The notes under the pieces: model-generated
Told to the model about the DNA's origin: nothing
The model's input: the letters and a program-made list of their open reading frames with translations, nothing else
The model's database searches: none
Part shown: positions 11,875-23,517 of the stretch, piece by piece
How the letters are laid out: each line of letters begins with the position of its first letter
Position numbering within the stretch: the first letter of the stretch is position 1
Made by a program: the position numbers and the translations under genes
Source of the DNA: Lachnospiraceae bacterium
GTDB lineage: Bacteria > Bacillota > Clostridia > Lachnospirales > Lachnospiraceae
NCBI GenBank assembly: GCA_021442455.1
Contig: JABUSY010000034.1
Span: 33,479 to 97,478 of the forward strand
Direction of reading: 5' to 3'
Length of the DNA: 64,000 nucleotides

Positions 11875-12176
11875 AGTTTTTTGTTTCCTTCTCCACACTT
11901 TTTATACAATATATTATAAATGTTTTTTAAAAAAGATACAAGTAAAATATATCTTCTCCCCTGTCTCATAAGTCCTGTCTCATCAATCTTTGGTGTGCCA
12001 TACCGTCCAATATCCCATAAGTTTTTTGACGAGTAAGAATATTTTGTTTAGTGATTATGATTAAAGCAGCCATTTTTTTATTTGAAAAATATTTGAATAC
12101 GGAAATAAATTAGTATATAATGATGAACGTATTTTTATAAACAGTGAATTATTGTCAAAAGACAGGAGGGAACTAA

Positions 12177-13790
12177 ATGGGAGTAAAATACGTATTTGTA
12201 ACTGGTGGCGTTGTATCTGGTCTTGGTAAAGGGATTACTGCTGCGTCGCTTGGGCGGCTGTTGAAGGCAAGAGGCTATCAGGTGACCATGCAAAAATTTG
12301 ATCCGTACATTAATATTGACCCAGGAACAATGAATCCTATACAGCATGGAGAGGTGTTTGTGACAGATGACGGTACAGAAACAGATTTGGATTTGGGACA
12401 TTATGAACGGTTCATAGATGAATGCCTGGATAAGAATTCAAATGTGACTACCGGGAAAATCTACTGGTCTGTTTTACAGAAGGAACGGCATGGAGACTTC
12501 GGAGGGGGAACGGTACAGGTTATTCCGCATATTACCAATGAAATTAAAGGGTGTTTTTATAGAGGGAAAAGCGCGGATGAAGACCGAATTGCCATCATAG
12601 AAGTCGGAGGAACAGTTGGTGATATCGAGAGTCAGCCGTTTTTGGAATCTATTCGTCAGTTTCAGTATGATGTAGGACATGAAAATGCGATTCTGATCCA
12701 TGTAACGCTGATTCCTTATATCAAGGCTTCTGGGGAACTGAAAACAAAGCCGACACAGGCTAGTGTCAAGGAACTACAGGGTATGGGCATTCAGCCAGAT
12801 ATTATCGTATGCCGTTCCAAGCTGCCTCTGACTTTTGAAATAAAGGATAAAATCGCACTGTTCTGCAACATTCCGGCAACGCATGTGCTGCAAAATTTGC
12901 ATGCGGAGTATCTATATGAAGCACCTTTGGCCATGGAACGAGAACATCTGGCAAATGTCGCCCTTGATTGTTTGCATTTGCCTTGTCCTAAAGCGGATCT
13001 CACAGACTGGGCTGAAATGGTAGATATTCTCAGGAGTGCCAATAAGGATGTAGCTATCGGATTGGTTGGTAAATATATTTCTTTGCATGACGCTTATCTT
13101 AGCGTAGTTGAGGCATTAAAACATGGCGGTATTGCGAACCGTGTCAATGTTCACATTCAATGGATTGATTCTGAGACAGTAACGGAGGATAATGTGGCAG
13201 AGATACTGGCTGATGTGGATGGAGTTTTGGTTCCAGGAGGGTTTGGAAGCAGAGGAATTGAAGGGAAGATTACGGCAATTGAATATGCGAGAAAACAGAA
13301 TATTCCCTTTCTTGGTCTGTGCTTAGGGATGCAGTTGGCGATAATAGAATACGCAAGACATGTAGTGGGCTATCACGATGCTCACAGCATCGAACTAAAG
13401 CCTGATACGATTTACCCGGTAATCGCTCTAATGCCAAATCAGAACGGCGTGAAAAATCTAGGAGGCACACTTCGGTTAGGAACTTATCCATGCGTGTTAA
13501 AAAAAGGCACCAAAGCTTTTGAACTATATGGCCAGGAGTTAATTCATGAACGCCACAGGCATCGCTATGAGTTCAATAATGATTACAGAAAAGTACTTCA
13601 GGAAAATGGCATGATTCTTTCTGGACTCTCACCGGACGGCCATATCGTGGAAATGATTGAACTTTCAAAACATCCCTTTTTTGTAGCGACTCAAGGACAT
13701 CCGGAATTTAAAAGTCGTCCGAATCGTCCACATCCTCTGTTCAAAGGACTAATTGCGTCCGCCATTGCTTATCGGAACCAGAATCACTAA
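12177..13790 (+). CDS. pyrG: CTP synthase
   Basis: [28 protein letters not shown]-terminal glutaminase [10 protein letters not shown]. Confidence 0.97.
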   Translation: MGVKYVFVTGGVVSGLGKGITAASLGRLLKARGYQVTMQKFDPYINIDPGTMNPIQHGEVFVTDDGTETDLDLGHYERFIDECLDKNSNVTTGKIYWSVLQKERHGDFGGGTVQVIPHITNEIKGCFYRGKSADEDRIAIIEVGGTVGDIESQPFLESIRQFQYDVGHENAILIHVTLIPYIKASGELKTKPTQASVKELQGMGIQPDIIVCRSKLPLTFEIKDKIALFCNIPATHVLQNLHAEYLYEAPLAMEREHLANVALDCLHLPCPKADLTDWAEMVDILRSANKDVAIGLVGKYISLHDAYLSVVEALKHGGIANRVNVHIQWIDSETVTEDNVAEILADVDGVLVPGGFGSRGIEGKITAIEYARKQNIPFLGLCLGMQLAIIEYARHVVGYHDAHSIELKPDTIYPVIALMPNQNGVKNLGGTLRLGTYPCVLKKGTKAFELYGQELIHERHRHRYEFNNDYRKVLQENGMILSGLSPDGHIVEMIELSKHPFFVATQGHPEFKSRPNRPHPLFKGLIASAIAYRNQNH

Positions 13791-13815
13791 TAAGCAAATG
13801 TAAATAAATATGGAT

Positions 13816-13869
13816 AAAATTTTCAATTATTCTTTATTCAGTTCGGAATAAAGAATAATTGAAAATTTT
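13816..13869 (+). terminator. Intrinsic terminator after pyrG
   Basis: Perfect 24-bp inverted repeat AAAATTTTCAATTATTCTTTATTC-AGTTCG-GAATAAAGAATAATTGAAAATTTT followed by T. Confidence 0.85.
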
Positions 13870-14087
13870 TGGAAAAAAGTAGTTTACAACCGAATATTTT
13901 TGTAATATATTGTTTACTATCTAAAAAAGAAAAAAGTAATTTTTAGTTTCCTCTGTTATTACAGCGGCGGGATGAAAGCGCAGGTAAGACCTATTGGGTT
14001 GTTGAATATTGCAATGAAAGATTGCTAAATCTTGTATTTGTTATAAGTCGAGGATCAGTTGGGATATACAATACATAAAACATAGTT

Positions 14088-17000
14088 ATGAAAGAAGGGA
14101 AATGTATGACGCAGCTAGGAGGAAGTGCTATCAAACAGCAGTCTCTTCTGTACCGTCCCGAATTGGAACACGACAGTTGTGGAATTGGTGCAGTTGTGAA
14201 CATTAATGGTAAGAAGTCCCATGAGACTGTAGAGAATGCCTTAAAAATTGTTGAAAATCTTGAACATAGAGCAGGAAAAGACGCTGAGAGAAAAACAGGA
14301 GATGGTGTCGGTATTCTATTACAGATATCACACAAATTCTTTTCTAGAACCTGTGAATCCCTCGGTTTTTCTTTGAAAGGAGAGCGAGAGTATGGAGTGG
14401 GGATGTTTTTCTTTCCACAAAATGAACTGAAGCGAAACCAGGCTAGAAAGATGTTTGAAATTATCGTAAAAAAAGAAGGATTGGAGCTGTTAGGCTGGCG
14501 AGCTGTCCCAACCGATCCAGAAGTGCTGGGAGATAAAGCTAGAGAATGTATGCCATGTATTATGCAGGTATTCATCCGAAAACCTCAGGAGTTGGCGCAG
14601 GGGTTGGAGTTTGATAAAAAGCTTTTTGTGGTTCGTAGAGTTTTTGAACAGAGCAGTGAAAACACTTATGTAGCATCTTTATCCAGTCGAACGATTATAT
14701 ATAAGGGGATGTTTCTGGTTAAACAGCTCAGGATTTTTTTTGCAGATTTGCAGAGTCCATATTATGAATCAGCAATCGCTATGGTCCATTCTAGATTTTC
14801 TACGAATACGAATCCCAGCTGGGAGCGAGCACATCCAAATCGTTATATTGTACATAACGGTGAGATCAATACGATTCGAGGAAACGCAGACAAAATGCTG
14901 GCTCGTGAAGAGACAATGTTTTCACCGGCTCTTCAGGAGGATATGGATAAAATTCTTCCTGTGATCAATGCGCATGGTTCTGATTCAGCTATGTTGGATA
15001 ATACGCTAGAGTTTCTTGTGATGAGTGGTATGGAGTTGCCTCTGGCGGCAATGATTACAATTCCGGAACCTTGGGCCAATAATGAGACAATTTCACTGGC
15101 AGAAAGGGATTTTTATCAGTATTATGCCACGATGATGGAACCATGGGACGGCCCAGCAGCCATTGTATTTTCTGATGGTGACCAAGTGGGAGCAATGCTA
15201 GACAGGAACGGTTTGCGACCTTCCAGATATTACATCACAGATGATGGATATCTGATCTTGGCTTCAGAAGTGGGCGTTTTGGATATCGCGCCAGAGCACA
15301 TTGTGAAAAAAGAAAGGCTGCGTCCTGGAAAGATGCTGCTGGTGGACACCGTGGAGGGTAGGATAATCGGAGATAGCAAGCTAAAAGAACGTTATGCTCT
15401 GAAGCAGCCATATGGAGAATGGCTGGACAGCCACCTGGTGGAACTATCCAAGTTAAAAATACCAAATTTAAAGGTGAAAGAATATCAAACAGAGGAACGT
15501 TCGAGGCTTCAAAAAGCATTTGGATATACATATGAGGAATACAGGTCGAGCATCAAGCATATGGCGCTGAATGGAGCAGAGGAAATTGCGGCAATGGGAA
15601 TTGATACCCCTCTACCGGTATTATCTAAAGAACATCAGCCGTTATTTCATTACTTCAAACAACTTTTTGCTCAGGTGACCAATCCTCCCATTGACTGTAT
15701 CCGTGAGAAAATTGTCACCTCTACGTCCGTTTATTTAGGCAGAGATGGTAATCTTTTAATGGAACATCCGGAAAATTGTAAGGTGCTAAAAATCAATAAC
15801 CCAATTTTAACTAATACCGATTTGCTGAAGATAAAAAATATGAAGGTAGAAGGCTTTAAAATAGTCGTTGTGCCAATTACTTACTACAAGAGTACACCCT
15901 TACAGAAAGCGCTTGAACGGCTCTTTGTGGACGTAGATAAGGCTTATCGGCAGGGCGCTAACATTTTGGTCTTGTCAGATAGGGGAGTGGACGAAAACCA
16001 CGTTCCGATGCCATCGCTTCTGGCTGTATCAGCCGTGCATCAGCACCTGGTAAAGACGAAGAAAAGAACAGCGTTAGCAATTATTCTGGAATCAGGTGAA
16101 CCGCGGGAAGTACATCATTTTGCAACACTGCTTGGCTATGGAGCCAGTGCTATCAATCCTTATCTGGCCTTAGATACTATTCATGAGCTAATTGAAAATG
16201 AAATGTTGGAAAAAGATTACTATGCATCTGTTGATGATTATACTCATGCAATATTGAGCGGGATCATCAAAATCGCTTCTAAGATGGGCATATCAACGAT
16301 TCAGTCCTATCAGGGATCTCAAATTTTTGAAGCTATTGGGATCTCTAGAGAGGTCATTGATAAATATTTTACCAATACTGTTAGCAGGGTTGGAGGGATC
16401 ACATTAGAGGATATTGCGAAAGATGTAGATGAGCGACATTCAGAAGCTTTTGATCTGTTAGGGCTTGGAAGTGATTTAACATTGGACAGTATAGGACGTC
16501 ACAAAAGTAGAAGTCAAGGAGAAAAACACAGATATAATTCGGAAACGATACATTTGCTTCAGGAATCTACAAGAAAAAGAGATTATCAAATGTTTAAACA
16601 CTATACGTCTTTGGTAGATAGTGAGGATTCTGGTTATTTAAGAAGCTTGATGGATTTCCGTTATTCGGAAGAAGGGATTCCTCTGGAGGAAGTAGAAAGT
16701 GTGGATTCTATCATGCGGCGATTCAAGACAGGGGCGATGTCTTATGGTTCTATTTCTCAAGAAGCTCATGAGACTCTGGCTGTTGCCATGAATTGCATAC
16801 ACGGAAAATCTAATACAGGTGAAGGTGGTGAGAGTGATGATCGTCTAGCATCAGCTGAACGATGTTCATCCATTAAGCAGGTGGCTTCGGGAAGATTTGG
16901 TGTCACCAACAAATATCTGGTTAGCGCAAAAGAGATACAGATCAAGATGGCTCAAGGAGCCAAGCCGGGAGAAGGTGGACATCTTCCTGCGAGAAAAGTC

Positions 17001-18650
17001 TATCCATGGATTGCAAAGACCAGGCATTCTACTCCTGGCGTATCATTGATTTCTCCGCCGCCGCATCATGATATCTATTCCATAGAGGATTTGGCACAGT
17101 TGATTTATGACCTTAAAAATGCTAATGTAAATGCTCGAATCTCCGTCAAACTTGTATCTGAAGCAGGAGTAGGGACAGTTGCTGCCGGTGTGGTTAAGGC
17201 TGGCGCGCAGGTTATTTTAATTTCAGGCTATGACGGAGGAACGGGAGCCGCACCAAGAAGCTCCATTCACAATGCGGGGATGCCTTGGGAGGTAGGGCTG
17301 GCAGAAACTCATCAGACGCTTTTGCTGAATGGGCTGAGAAATCGAGTGATAATCGAGACAGATGGAAAGCTGATGAGTGGAAGGGATGTGATTGTTGCAG
17401 CATTGCTGGGTGCAGAAGAATACGGTTTTTCGACAGCACCGTTGATCACTATAGGTTGCGTGATGATGCGTGTCTGCAATCTAGATACCTGTCCGGTGGG
17501 CGTGGCAACCCAAAATCCGGAGTTGAGGAAAAATTTTCGTGGGAAGCCGGAATATGTAGTGAACTTTATGCAGTTTATTGCAGAGGAAGTGAGAGAATAT
17601 ATGGCAAAGCTTGGTTTTCGTACAGTGAATGATATGGTGGGGCGAAGTGATTTACTTTATAAAAAAAGCCATGTATGCAATGAAAAGGCTGAAAAAGTTG
17701 ATTTGAATGCAATTCTGAATAATCCTTGGGCGCATACAAAAAGCAGAGTCACGTTTGATTCGGCGGAAATGTATAATTTTGCATTGCAAAAAACTATAGA
17801 TGAGAGAATTCTATTAAAGGAACTTCTTCCTGCTCTGGATAAGCGGGAAGCGAAGAAGATTTCCGTCAGAGTCAGAAATACGGACCGGACATTTGGAACA
17901 ATTCTTGGATCAGAAATCACCAGAAGATTTGGTGACAGCGCACTGAAGAACGATACTTATGTGGTGGAATGTGAAGGAGCCGGAGGTCAGAGCTTCGGCG
18001 CGTTCATACCAAAGGGGTTAACACTCAAACTGACGGGAGATTCCAACGACTATCTTGGAAAAGGGCTTTCTGGTGGAAAAATCATCGTAAAAACTCCGGA
18101 GAACTCTCCTCTGAAAGCAGATAAAAATGTTATTATTGGTAACGTAGCATTCTATGGAGCCACCAGCGGAGAAGCCTATATCAACGGCGTAGCAGGAGAA
18201 AGATTTTGTGTGCGGAATTCAGGAGTAAGTGCGGTAGTGGAGGGAATCGGAGAACACGGCTGTGAATATATGACCGGAGGGCGCGTAGTAATTTTGGGAA
18301 AAACGGAAAAGAATTTTGCAGCTGGTATGAGCGGCGGCATTGCCTATGTTCTGGATGAAAAAAATGATCTTTACCGGAATCTAAATAAAGAAATGATTGA
18401 AATTGACAGGGTGGGAAATAAATATGACCGAAAAGAGCTAAGGGAGATGATACAAAAACATGTAGAAGCAACCGGTTCTGAAAAAGGGCAGGAGGTTTTG
18501 GAATATTTTGAGGAATACCTTCCAAAATTCAAAAAAATTATACCTAACGATTACAAACGGATGATGATACTTGCAAAACAGCTAGAAAAAAAAGGATTGA
18601 GTAGCGAACAGGCTCAAATTGAGGCTTTTTATGAAAGTTTGCAAAAGTAG
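14088..18650 (+). CDS. gltB: Glutamate synthase large subunit
   Basis: HDSCGIGAVVNINGKKSHETV N-terminal glutaminase; GEGGHLPARKVYPWIAKTRHSTPGVSLISPPPHHDIYSIEDL; C-terminal GXGXG repeat domain. ATG at 14106 also possible. Confidence 0.97.
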   Translation: MKEGKCMTQLGGSAIKQQSLLYRPELEHDSCGIGAVVNINGKKSHETVENALKIVENLEHRAGKDAERKTGDGVGILLQISHKFFSRTCESLGFSLKGEREYGVGMFFFPQNELKRNQARKMFEIIVKKEGLELLGWRAVPTDPEVLGDKARECMPCIMQVFIRKPQELAQGLEFDKKLFVVRRVFEQSSENTYVASLSSRTIIYKGMFLVKQLRIFFADLQSPYYESAIAMVHSRFSTNTNPSWERAHPNRYIVHNGEINTIRGNADKMLAREETMFSPALQEDMDKILPVINAHGSDSAMLDNTLEFLVMSGMELPLAAMITIPEPWANNETISLAERDFYQYYATMMEPWDGPAAIVFSDGDQVGAMLDRNGLRPSRYYITDDGYLILASEVGVLDIAPEHIVKKERLRPGKMLLVDTVEGRIIGDSKLKERYALKQPYGEWLDSHLVELSKLKIPNLKVKEYQTEERSRLQKAFGYTYEEYRSSIKHMALNGAEEIAAMGIDTPLPVLSKEHQPLFHYFKQLFAQVTNPPIDCIREKIVTSTSVYLGRDGNLLMEHPENCKVLKINNPILTNTDLLKIKNMKVEGFKIVVVPITYYKSTPLQKALERLFVDVDKAYRQGANILVLSDRGVDENHVPMPSLLAVSAVHQHLVKTKKRTALAIILESGEPREVHHFATLLGYGASAINPYLALDTIHELIENEMLEKDYYASVDDYTHAILSGIIKIASKMGISTIQSYQGSQIFEAIGISREVIDKYFTNTVSRVGGITLEDIAKDVDERHSEAFDLLGLGSDLTLDSIGRHKSRSQGEKHRYNSETIHLLQESTRKRDYQMFKHYTSLVDSEDSGYLRSLMDFRYSEEGIPLEEVESVDSIMRRFKTGAMSYGSISQEAHETLAVAMNCIHGKSNTGEGGESDDRLASAERCSSIKQVASGRFGVTNKYLVSAKEIQIKMAQGAKPGEGGHLPARKVYPWIAKTRHSTPGVSLISPPPHHDIYSIEDLAQLIYDLKNANVNARISVKLVSEAGVGTVAAGVVKAGAQVILISGYDGGTGAAPRSSIHNAGMPWEVGLAETHQTLLLNGLRNRVIIETDGKLMSGRDVIVAALLGAEEYGFSTAPLITIGCVMMRVCNLDTCPVGVATQNPELRKNFRGKPEYVVNFMQFIAEEVREYMAKLGFRTVNDMVGRSDLLYKKSHVCNEKAEKVDLNAILNNPWAHTKSRVTFDSAEMYNFALQKTIDERILLKELLPALDKREAKKISVRVRNTDRTFGTILGSEITRRFGDSALKNDTYVVECEGAGGQSFGAFIPKGLTLKLTGDSNDYLGKGLSGGKIIVKTPENSPLKADKNVIIGNVAFYGATSGEAYINGVAGERFCVRNSGVSAVVEGIGEHGCEYMTGGRVVILGKTEKNFAAGMSGGIAYVLDEKNDLYRNLNKEMIEIDRVGNKYDRKELREMIQKHVEATGSEKGQEVLEYFEEYLPKFKKIIPNDYKRMMILAKQLEKKGLSSEQAQIEAFYESLQK

Positions 18651-18662
18651 GAGGAGAAGGCA

Positions 18663-20147
18663 ATGGGAAAACCGACTGGTTTTTTAGATTATGGACGTCA
18701 GAACAGTGAATGTAGATCGCCATTGGAACGCATTAAGAATTTTCATGAATTCCATATTTTTCTGTCGAAGGAAAAACAAAAACTGCAAGGAGCACGTTGT
18801 ATGGCCTGCGGTGTGCCTTTTTGCCAAGCTGGGAGGATGATCGCAGGAATGGTTAGCGGATGCCCGTTGAATAATTTATGCCCAGAATGGAATGATCTAC
18901 TATATCTTGGTAATTGGAAACAAGCTTATATGAGGCTGACTAAGACCAATTGTTTTCCAGAGTTTACTTCGAGAGTTTGCCCTGCATTCTGCGAAATAGC
19001 CTGTACTTGCAATCTGAATGGAGATCCTGTAGCCACACAGGAAAATGAAAGGGCTATCATAGAAAATGCTTGGGAGTCAGGAATGATCAGACCAGAACCT
19101 CCGAAAGTCAGGACCGGAAAGAGTGTTGCCGTAGTTGGTAGTGGTCCATCTGGCCTGGCAAGTGCTCAAATGTTGAATAAACGCGGGCATTTGGTAACAG
19201 TTTTTGAACGAAAAGACCGGATCGGTGGTCTTCTTCGCTATGGCATACCAAATATGAAGCTGGAAAAAAAGGTGATTGACCGAAGAATTTGTCTGATGGA
19301 GGAAGAGGGAATTAGATTTGTCACAAATGCGGATGTGGGAACTACATTGGAAGCACAGAAACTTTTAAAGGAGTTTGATCGGGTATTGCTTTGTTGTGGA
19401 GCCTCTAATCCAAAAAATATCGATGTACCGGGCAGGGAGTTGAAAAATATCCATTTTGCGGTAGACTTTCTGAGTTCTGTTACAAAAAGTCTATTGGATT
19501 CTAAATTGCAAGATAAAAAATATATAGATGTGAAAAATAAATATGTAGTGGTGATCGGAGGGGGTGATACTGGTAATGACTGTGTAGGCACTGCTATCCG
19601 TCTGGGAGCAAGATCTATTGTACAGTTGGAGATGATGCCGCAGCCTCCAACAAAGCGAGCGGAAAGTAATTCATGGCCAGAATGGCCAAAAGTATTGAAG
19701 ACTGATTATGGCCAGGAGGAAGCCATTGCTTTATTTGGAAAGGATCCCAGAATTTATCAAACAACAGTAACAGAATTTATCGGAAATAAAAAAGGTGAGC
19801 TAAAAAAGCTTAAACTAATAAATCTTAAGCCAGAAAAAGATCTGGAAAACAGTAGGATGACTATGATTCCAGTAGAAAGATCTGAAAAGGTGATCCCGGC
19901 TGATCTAGTGCTAATTGCTGCAGGTTTTCTCGGGGCACAGCAATATGTAACTGAAGCGTTTGGAGTAGATGTAAACGGTCGTACCAACGTGAATACAAAC
20001 TCAGGAGAATATGTAACATCTATGCCGAGAGTTTTTACGGCAGGTGATATGCATCGGGGCCAGTCTCTAGTGGTATGGGCAATCCGCGAAGGGCAGGATG
20101 CTGCAAGAGCTCTGGATTTGTCTCTCATGGGGTATTCAAATCTCTAA
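18663..20147 (+). CDS. gltD: Glutamate synthase small subunit
   Basis: MGKPTGFLDYGRQN, Cys clusters, VAVVGSGPSGLASAQ and VVVIGGGDTGNDCVGTA. Confidence 0.96.
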   Translation: MGKPTGFLDYGRQNSECRSPLERIKNFHEFHIFLSKEKQKLQGARCMACGVPFCQAGRMIAGMVSGCPLNNLCPEWNDLLYLGNWKQAYMRLTKTNCFPEFTSRVCPAFCEIACTCNLNGDPVATQENERAIIENAWESGMIRPEPPKVRTGKSVAVVGSGPSGLASAQMLNKRGHLVTVFERKDRIGGLLRYGIPNMKLEKKVIDRRICLMEEEGIRFVTNADVGTTLEAQKLLKEFDRVLLCCGASNPKNIDVPGRELKNIHFAVDFLSSVTKSLLDSKLQDKKYIDVKNKYVVVIGGGDTGNDCVGTAIRLGARSIVQLEMMPQPPTKRAESNSWPEWPKVLKTDYGQEEAIALFGKDPRIYQTTVTEFIGNKKGELKKLKLINLKPEKDLENSRMTMIPVERSEKVIPADLVLIAAGFLGAQQYVTEAFGVDVNGRTNVNTNSGEYVTSMPRVFTAGDMHRGQSLVVWAIREGQDAARALDLSLMGYSNL

Positions 20148-20249
20148 TTCCATTGAAAAATTTCTATATTAAATATACAGTAAATGGGTGCAGCGGAAGG
20201 GAAATTTGTTTAAAAAGGATAAATGATTTTGTGGAAAGGTAAAGCAACG

Positions 20250-21470
20250 ATGTTTAGAGTGAATGAAAATTATCTAAAACTTCCGGTGAATTATTTGTTT
20301 TCTAATATTGAAAAAAAAGTGGAAGCTTTTAGCAAAGCACATCCGACACTGAAGCACCGAGTTATTCGTTTGGGAATCGGTGATGTAACACAACCGTTAA
20401 TTCCAGCTATTATCAAAACACTACATGAAGCAGTTGATGAAATGGGGCAGATGGAAACATTCCATGGCTATGCACCCGATTTTGGATATGAGTTTTTGAG
20501 AACAGCTATTATGAAAAATGATTATCAGGGGAGAGGATGTAACATTGAGGCAGATGAAATTTTTGTTTCTGATGGCGCAAAAAGCGATTGCAGCAATATT
20601 CAGGAGATCTTTAGTGAGGATAGTAAAATTTCTGTTTGCGATCCCGTATATCCTGTATATTTGGATTCTAATGTGATGGCAGGAAGAACTGGCGTCTGGA
20701 ATTCACAAACCAAGATGTTTTCCAAGGTTATTTACATGCCATGTATCAGAGAAAATAATTTTTCACCAGAGTTCCCAAAAGAAATTCCAAATTTGATCTA
20801 TTTTTGTTATCCCAATAACCCTACTGGTTCTATGCTGACGAAAGCACAACTCCAGGAATGGGTAGATTATGCTAACTGTGTAGGTGCCGTCATTCTCTAT
20901 GATTCCGCTTACGAAGCGTATATTTCAGAAGAAAATATTCCACATACTATCTATGAGTGCGAAGGAGCGAGAACCTGTGCTATCGAATTTCGAAGCTTTT
21001 CCAAGAATGCAGGTTTTACCGGTGTTCGTCTGGGATTTACAGTCATTCCAAAGGATCTGAAAAGTGGAAACGTATCTCTTCACAACCTTTGGAGGAGACG
21101 TCATGCTACAAAATATAACGGAGCTCCATATATCATACAAAAAGCCGGAGAAGCTGTTTATTCATCAGAGGGACAGAGCCAAATTAAAGAACAAATTGTT
21201 TATTATATGAAGAACGCAAGAGTTATTTGCGAGGAGTTAAAATCTGTCGGCTATACGGTATTCGGTGGAGTAAATGCCCCCTATATCTGGATAAAAACTC
21301 CTGCAGGAATGAACTCCTGGGAATTTTTCGATTATTTGCTTGAAAACGCCAACGTTGTAGGAACCCCAGGCTCTGGCTTCGGTCCCAGTGGGGAAGGATA
21401 CTTCCGGCTAACAGCCTTTGGAACGTATGAAAACATTGTAGAAGCAATCGAACGAATCAAAAAAATGTAA
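20250..21470 (+). CDS. dapL: LL-diaminopimelate aminotransferase
   Basis: [56 protein letters not shown] (PLP lysine). Confidence 0.93.
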   Translation: MFRVNENYLKLPVNYLFSNIEKKVEAFSKAHPTLKHRVIRLGIGDVTQPLIPAIIKTLHEAVDEMGQMETFHGYAPDFGYEFLRTAIMKNDYQGRGCNIEADEIFVSDGAKSDCSNIQEIFSEDSKISVCDPVYPVYLDSNVMAGRTGVWNSQTKMFSKVIYMPCIRENNFSPEFPKEIPNLIYFCYPNNPTGSMLTKAQLQEWVDYANCVGAVILYDSAYEAYISEENIPHTIYECEGARTCAIEFRSFSKNAGFTGVRLGFTVIPKDLKSGNVSLHNLWRRRHATKYNGAPYIIQKAGEAVYSSEGQSQIKEQIVYYMKNARVICEELKSVGYTVFGGVNAPYIWIKTPAGMNSWEFFDYLLENANVVGTPGSGFGPSGEGYFRLTAFGTYENIVEAIERIKKM

Positions 21471-21735
21471 CGGTTGTTAATCAAAGTAATGAATATCCAA
21501 AGGAAAAACAGCGAGGGACGTCTAGTAGTTTTGCTGTATTGTAATTTCTGTTCCGTTTTTTCTTATACCAGCTTTTGATTTGGTTATTTAAATTATTCAC
21601 ATTTTTTCGCTGGATAATTTATAAATGATGGCTGTGCAAAAGAGTGGAAATTGTTATATACTAGCTAATAAATAGATTGTGTAACAGGTTTTTTGAACTG
21701 AAGTATTTAAACTAAAAAGGAGAAATAGAATATAG

Positions 21736-22029
21736 ATGGTAAATAAAATTACGGATGAAATTATTGACTATGTGGGAAATCTTGCAAAATTAAAAATTTC
21801 TGATGATGAAAAAGAACAGACCCGGAAAGATATGCAAACAATAATGGATTATATTGATATACTGAATGAGCTGGATACCCGTAAAGTTGAGCCTATGTTT
21901 TACATATTTCCGGTTCATAATGTTTTTCGGGAGGATGTAATAACGAATGGGGATGATAAAGCTCATATGCTGGCTAATGCCCCGAAGCAGAAGGACGGGC
22001 AATATCAGGTGCCAAAGACAGTGGAATAA
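21736..22029 (+). CDS. gatC: Asp/Glu-tRNA amidotransferase subunit C
   Basis: VGNLAKLKISDDEKEQTRKDMQTIMDYIDILNELDT; precedes gatA. Confidence 0.93.
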   Translation: MVNKITDEIIDYVGNLAKLKISDDEKEQTRKDMQTIMDYIDILNELDTRKVEPMFYIFPVHNVFREDVITNGDDKAHMLANAPKQKDGQYQVPKTVE

Positions 22030-22058
22030 CAGTAACTAACATAGAGGAGGATAGGGAC

Positions 22059-23516
22059 GTGGATTTGATGACGTTAACTGCAGTACAGCTTTCATCTAAA
22101 ATAAAAGCCGGCGAGATCAAAGTGATGGATGCTGTAGATGCTGCTCTCGCTGTGATAAAAGAGAGAGAAAAAGAGATCAACGCCTTTATTACCGTTGACG
22201 AAACAGGAGCTATGCATCGGGCAAGAGAAGTTCAGAGGCTGATAGATATCGGAGAGTTATCAAGTCCTTTAGTCGGTGTACCAATTGCCGTAAAAGATAA
22301 CATCTGTACAAAGGGATTGAAAACAACCTGTGCTTCAAAAATATTATACGATTTTGTTCCAACCTATAATGCAGAGGCGGTTGCCAATCTCGAAAAGGCC
22401 GGAATGATCATCATCGGAAAAACGAATATGGATGAATTTGCCATGGGAAATACGACGGAAACCTCTTATTTTGGAGTTACACGAAATCCAAGGAATGTAG
22501 GTCATGTTCCAGGCGGCTCTTCAGGGGGTTCCTGTGCGGCTGTGGCAGCTAATGAGGTACCTTGTGCCCTTGGAAGCGACACGGGCGGATCTATCCGTCA
22601 GCCAAGTTCTTTTTGTGGCGTTACGGGGATGAAACCGACGTACGGAACTGTATCACGCTATGGGCTGATCGCTTATGCTTCTTCTCTGGATCAGATCGGA
22701 CCTGTTGGAAAAGACGTGACAGACTGTGCGGCGCTTTTGCAAGTCATCGCCTCTTATGACAGCAAAGATTCTACTTCTGTGAGATTAAAAGATTATGACT
22801 TTATGAGTGCTCTGAAGAATAACTGTGCCGGGATGAAAATCGGTATTCCCTGCGAATATTTTGGAGAAAGGTTAAATCCAGAAGTCAAGGAGAAAATTTG
22901 GGTCGTAGTCGAGCTACTGAGGGAAAATGGTGCTAAGGTAGAAGAGTTTGATTTGGGTATGCTGGAATATGTCATACCAGCCTATTATGTGATTGCATCT
23001 GCGGAAGCAAGCTCCAATTTGCAGCGATTTGACGGAGTAAAATATGGCTATCGAACAAAGGATGACATGGGGGTTCATGACATGTATAAGTCCAGTCGTT
23101 CTGAAGGCTTCGGTTCGGAGGTGAAGCGAAGAATTATGCTGGGTTCTTTTGTACTGAGCTCTGGCTATTATGATGCCTATTATCTTAAGGCGCTGCGTAC
23201 AAAAGCATTGATTAAAAAGGCATTTGACATTGCTTTTGCTAAATATGACCTAATTCTGTCTCCAGTTGCCGCCACCACGGCACCGAAGCTGGGCGAATCT
23301 CTCAGTGATCCGTTACAAATGTATCTGGGAGATATATATACTGTTTCTGTGAACCTGTCCGGTCTTCCTGGCATTACCATTCCATGCGGAATCGACAGTG
23401 CAAAGCTGCCTGTTGGGATACAGATGATTGGAAACTGCTTTAGCGAAAAGACTCTGCTACAGGCCGCTTATACTTATGAATGTATTCGTAATGTGGAAGG
23501 AAAGGGGAGAACATAA
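22059..23516 (+). CDS. gatA: Asp/Glu-tRNA amidotransferase subunit A
   Basis: Amidase signature PGGSSGGSCAAVAANEVPCALGSDTGGSIRQPSSFCG. Confidence 0.97.
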   Translation: MDLMTLTAVQLSSKIKAGEIKVMDAVDAALAVIKEREKEINAFITVDETGAMHRAREVQRLIDIGELSSPLVGVPIAVKDNICTKGLKTTCASKILYDFVPTYNAEAVANLEKAGMIIIGKTNMDEFAMGNTTETSYFGVTRNPRNVGHVPGGSSGGSCAAVAANEVPCALGSDTGGSIRQPSSFCGVTGMKPTYGTVSRYGLIAYASSLDQIGPVGKDVTDCAALLQVIASYDSKDSTSVRLKDYDFMSALKNNCAGMKIGIPCEYFGERLNPEVKEKIWVVVELLRENGAKVEEFDLGMLEYVIPAYYVIASAEASSNLQRFDGVKYGYRTKDDMGVHDMYKSSRSEGFGSEVKRRIMLGSFVLSSGYYDAYYLKALRTKALIKKAFDIAFAKYDLILSPVAATTAPKLGESLSDPLQMYLGDIYTVSVNLSGLPGITIPCGIDSAKLPVGIQMIGNCFSEKTLLQAAYTYECIRNVEGKGRT

Positions 23517-23517
23517 T

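Noticed and set aside
14740-18525. Multiple shadow ORFs inside gltB on both strands
   Set aside because: Antisense or alternate frames of a strongly conserved coding gene.
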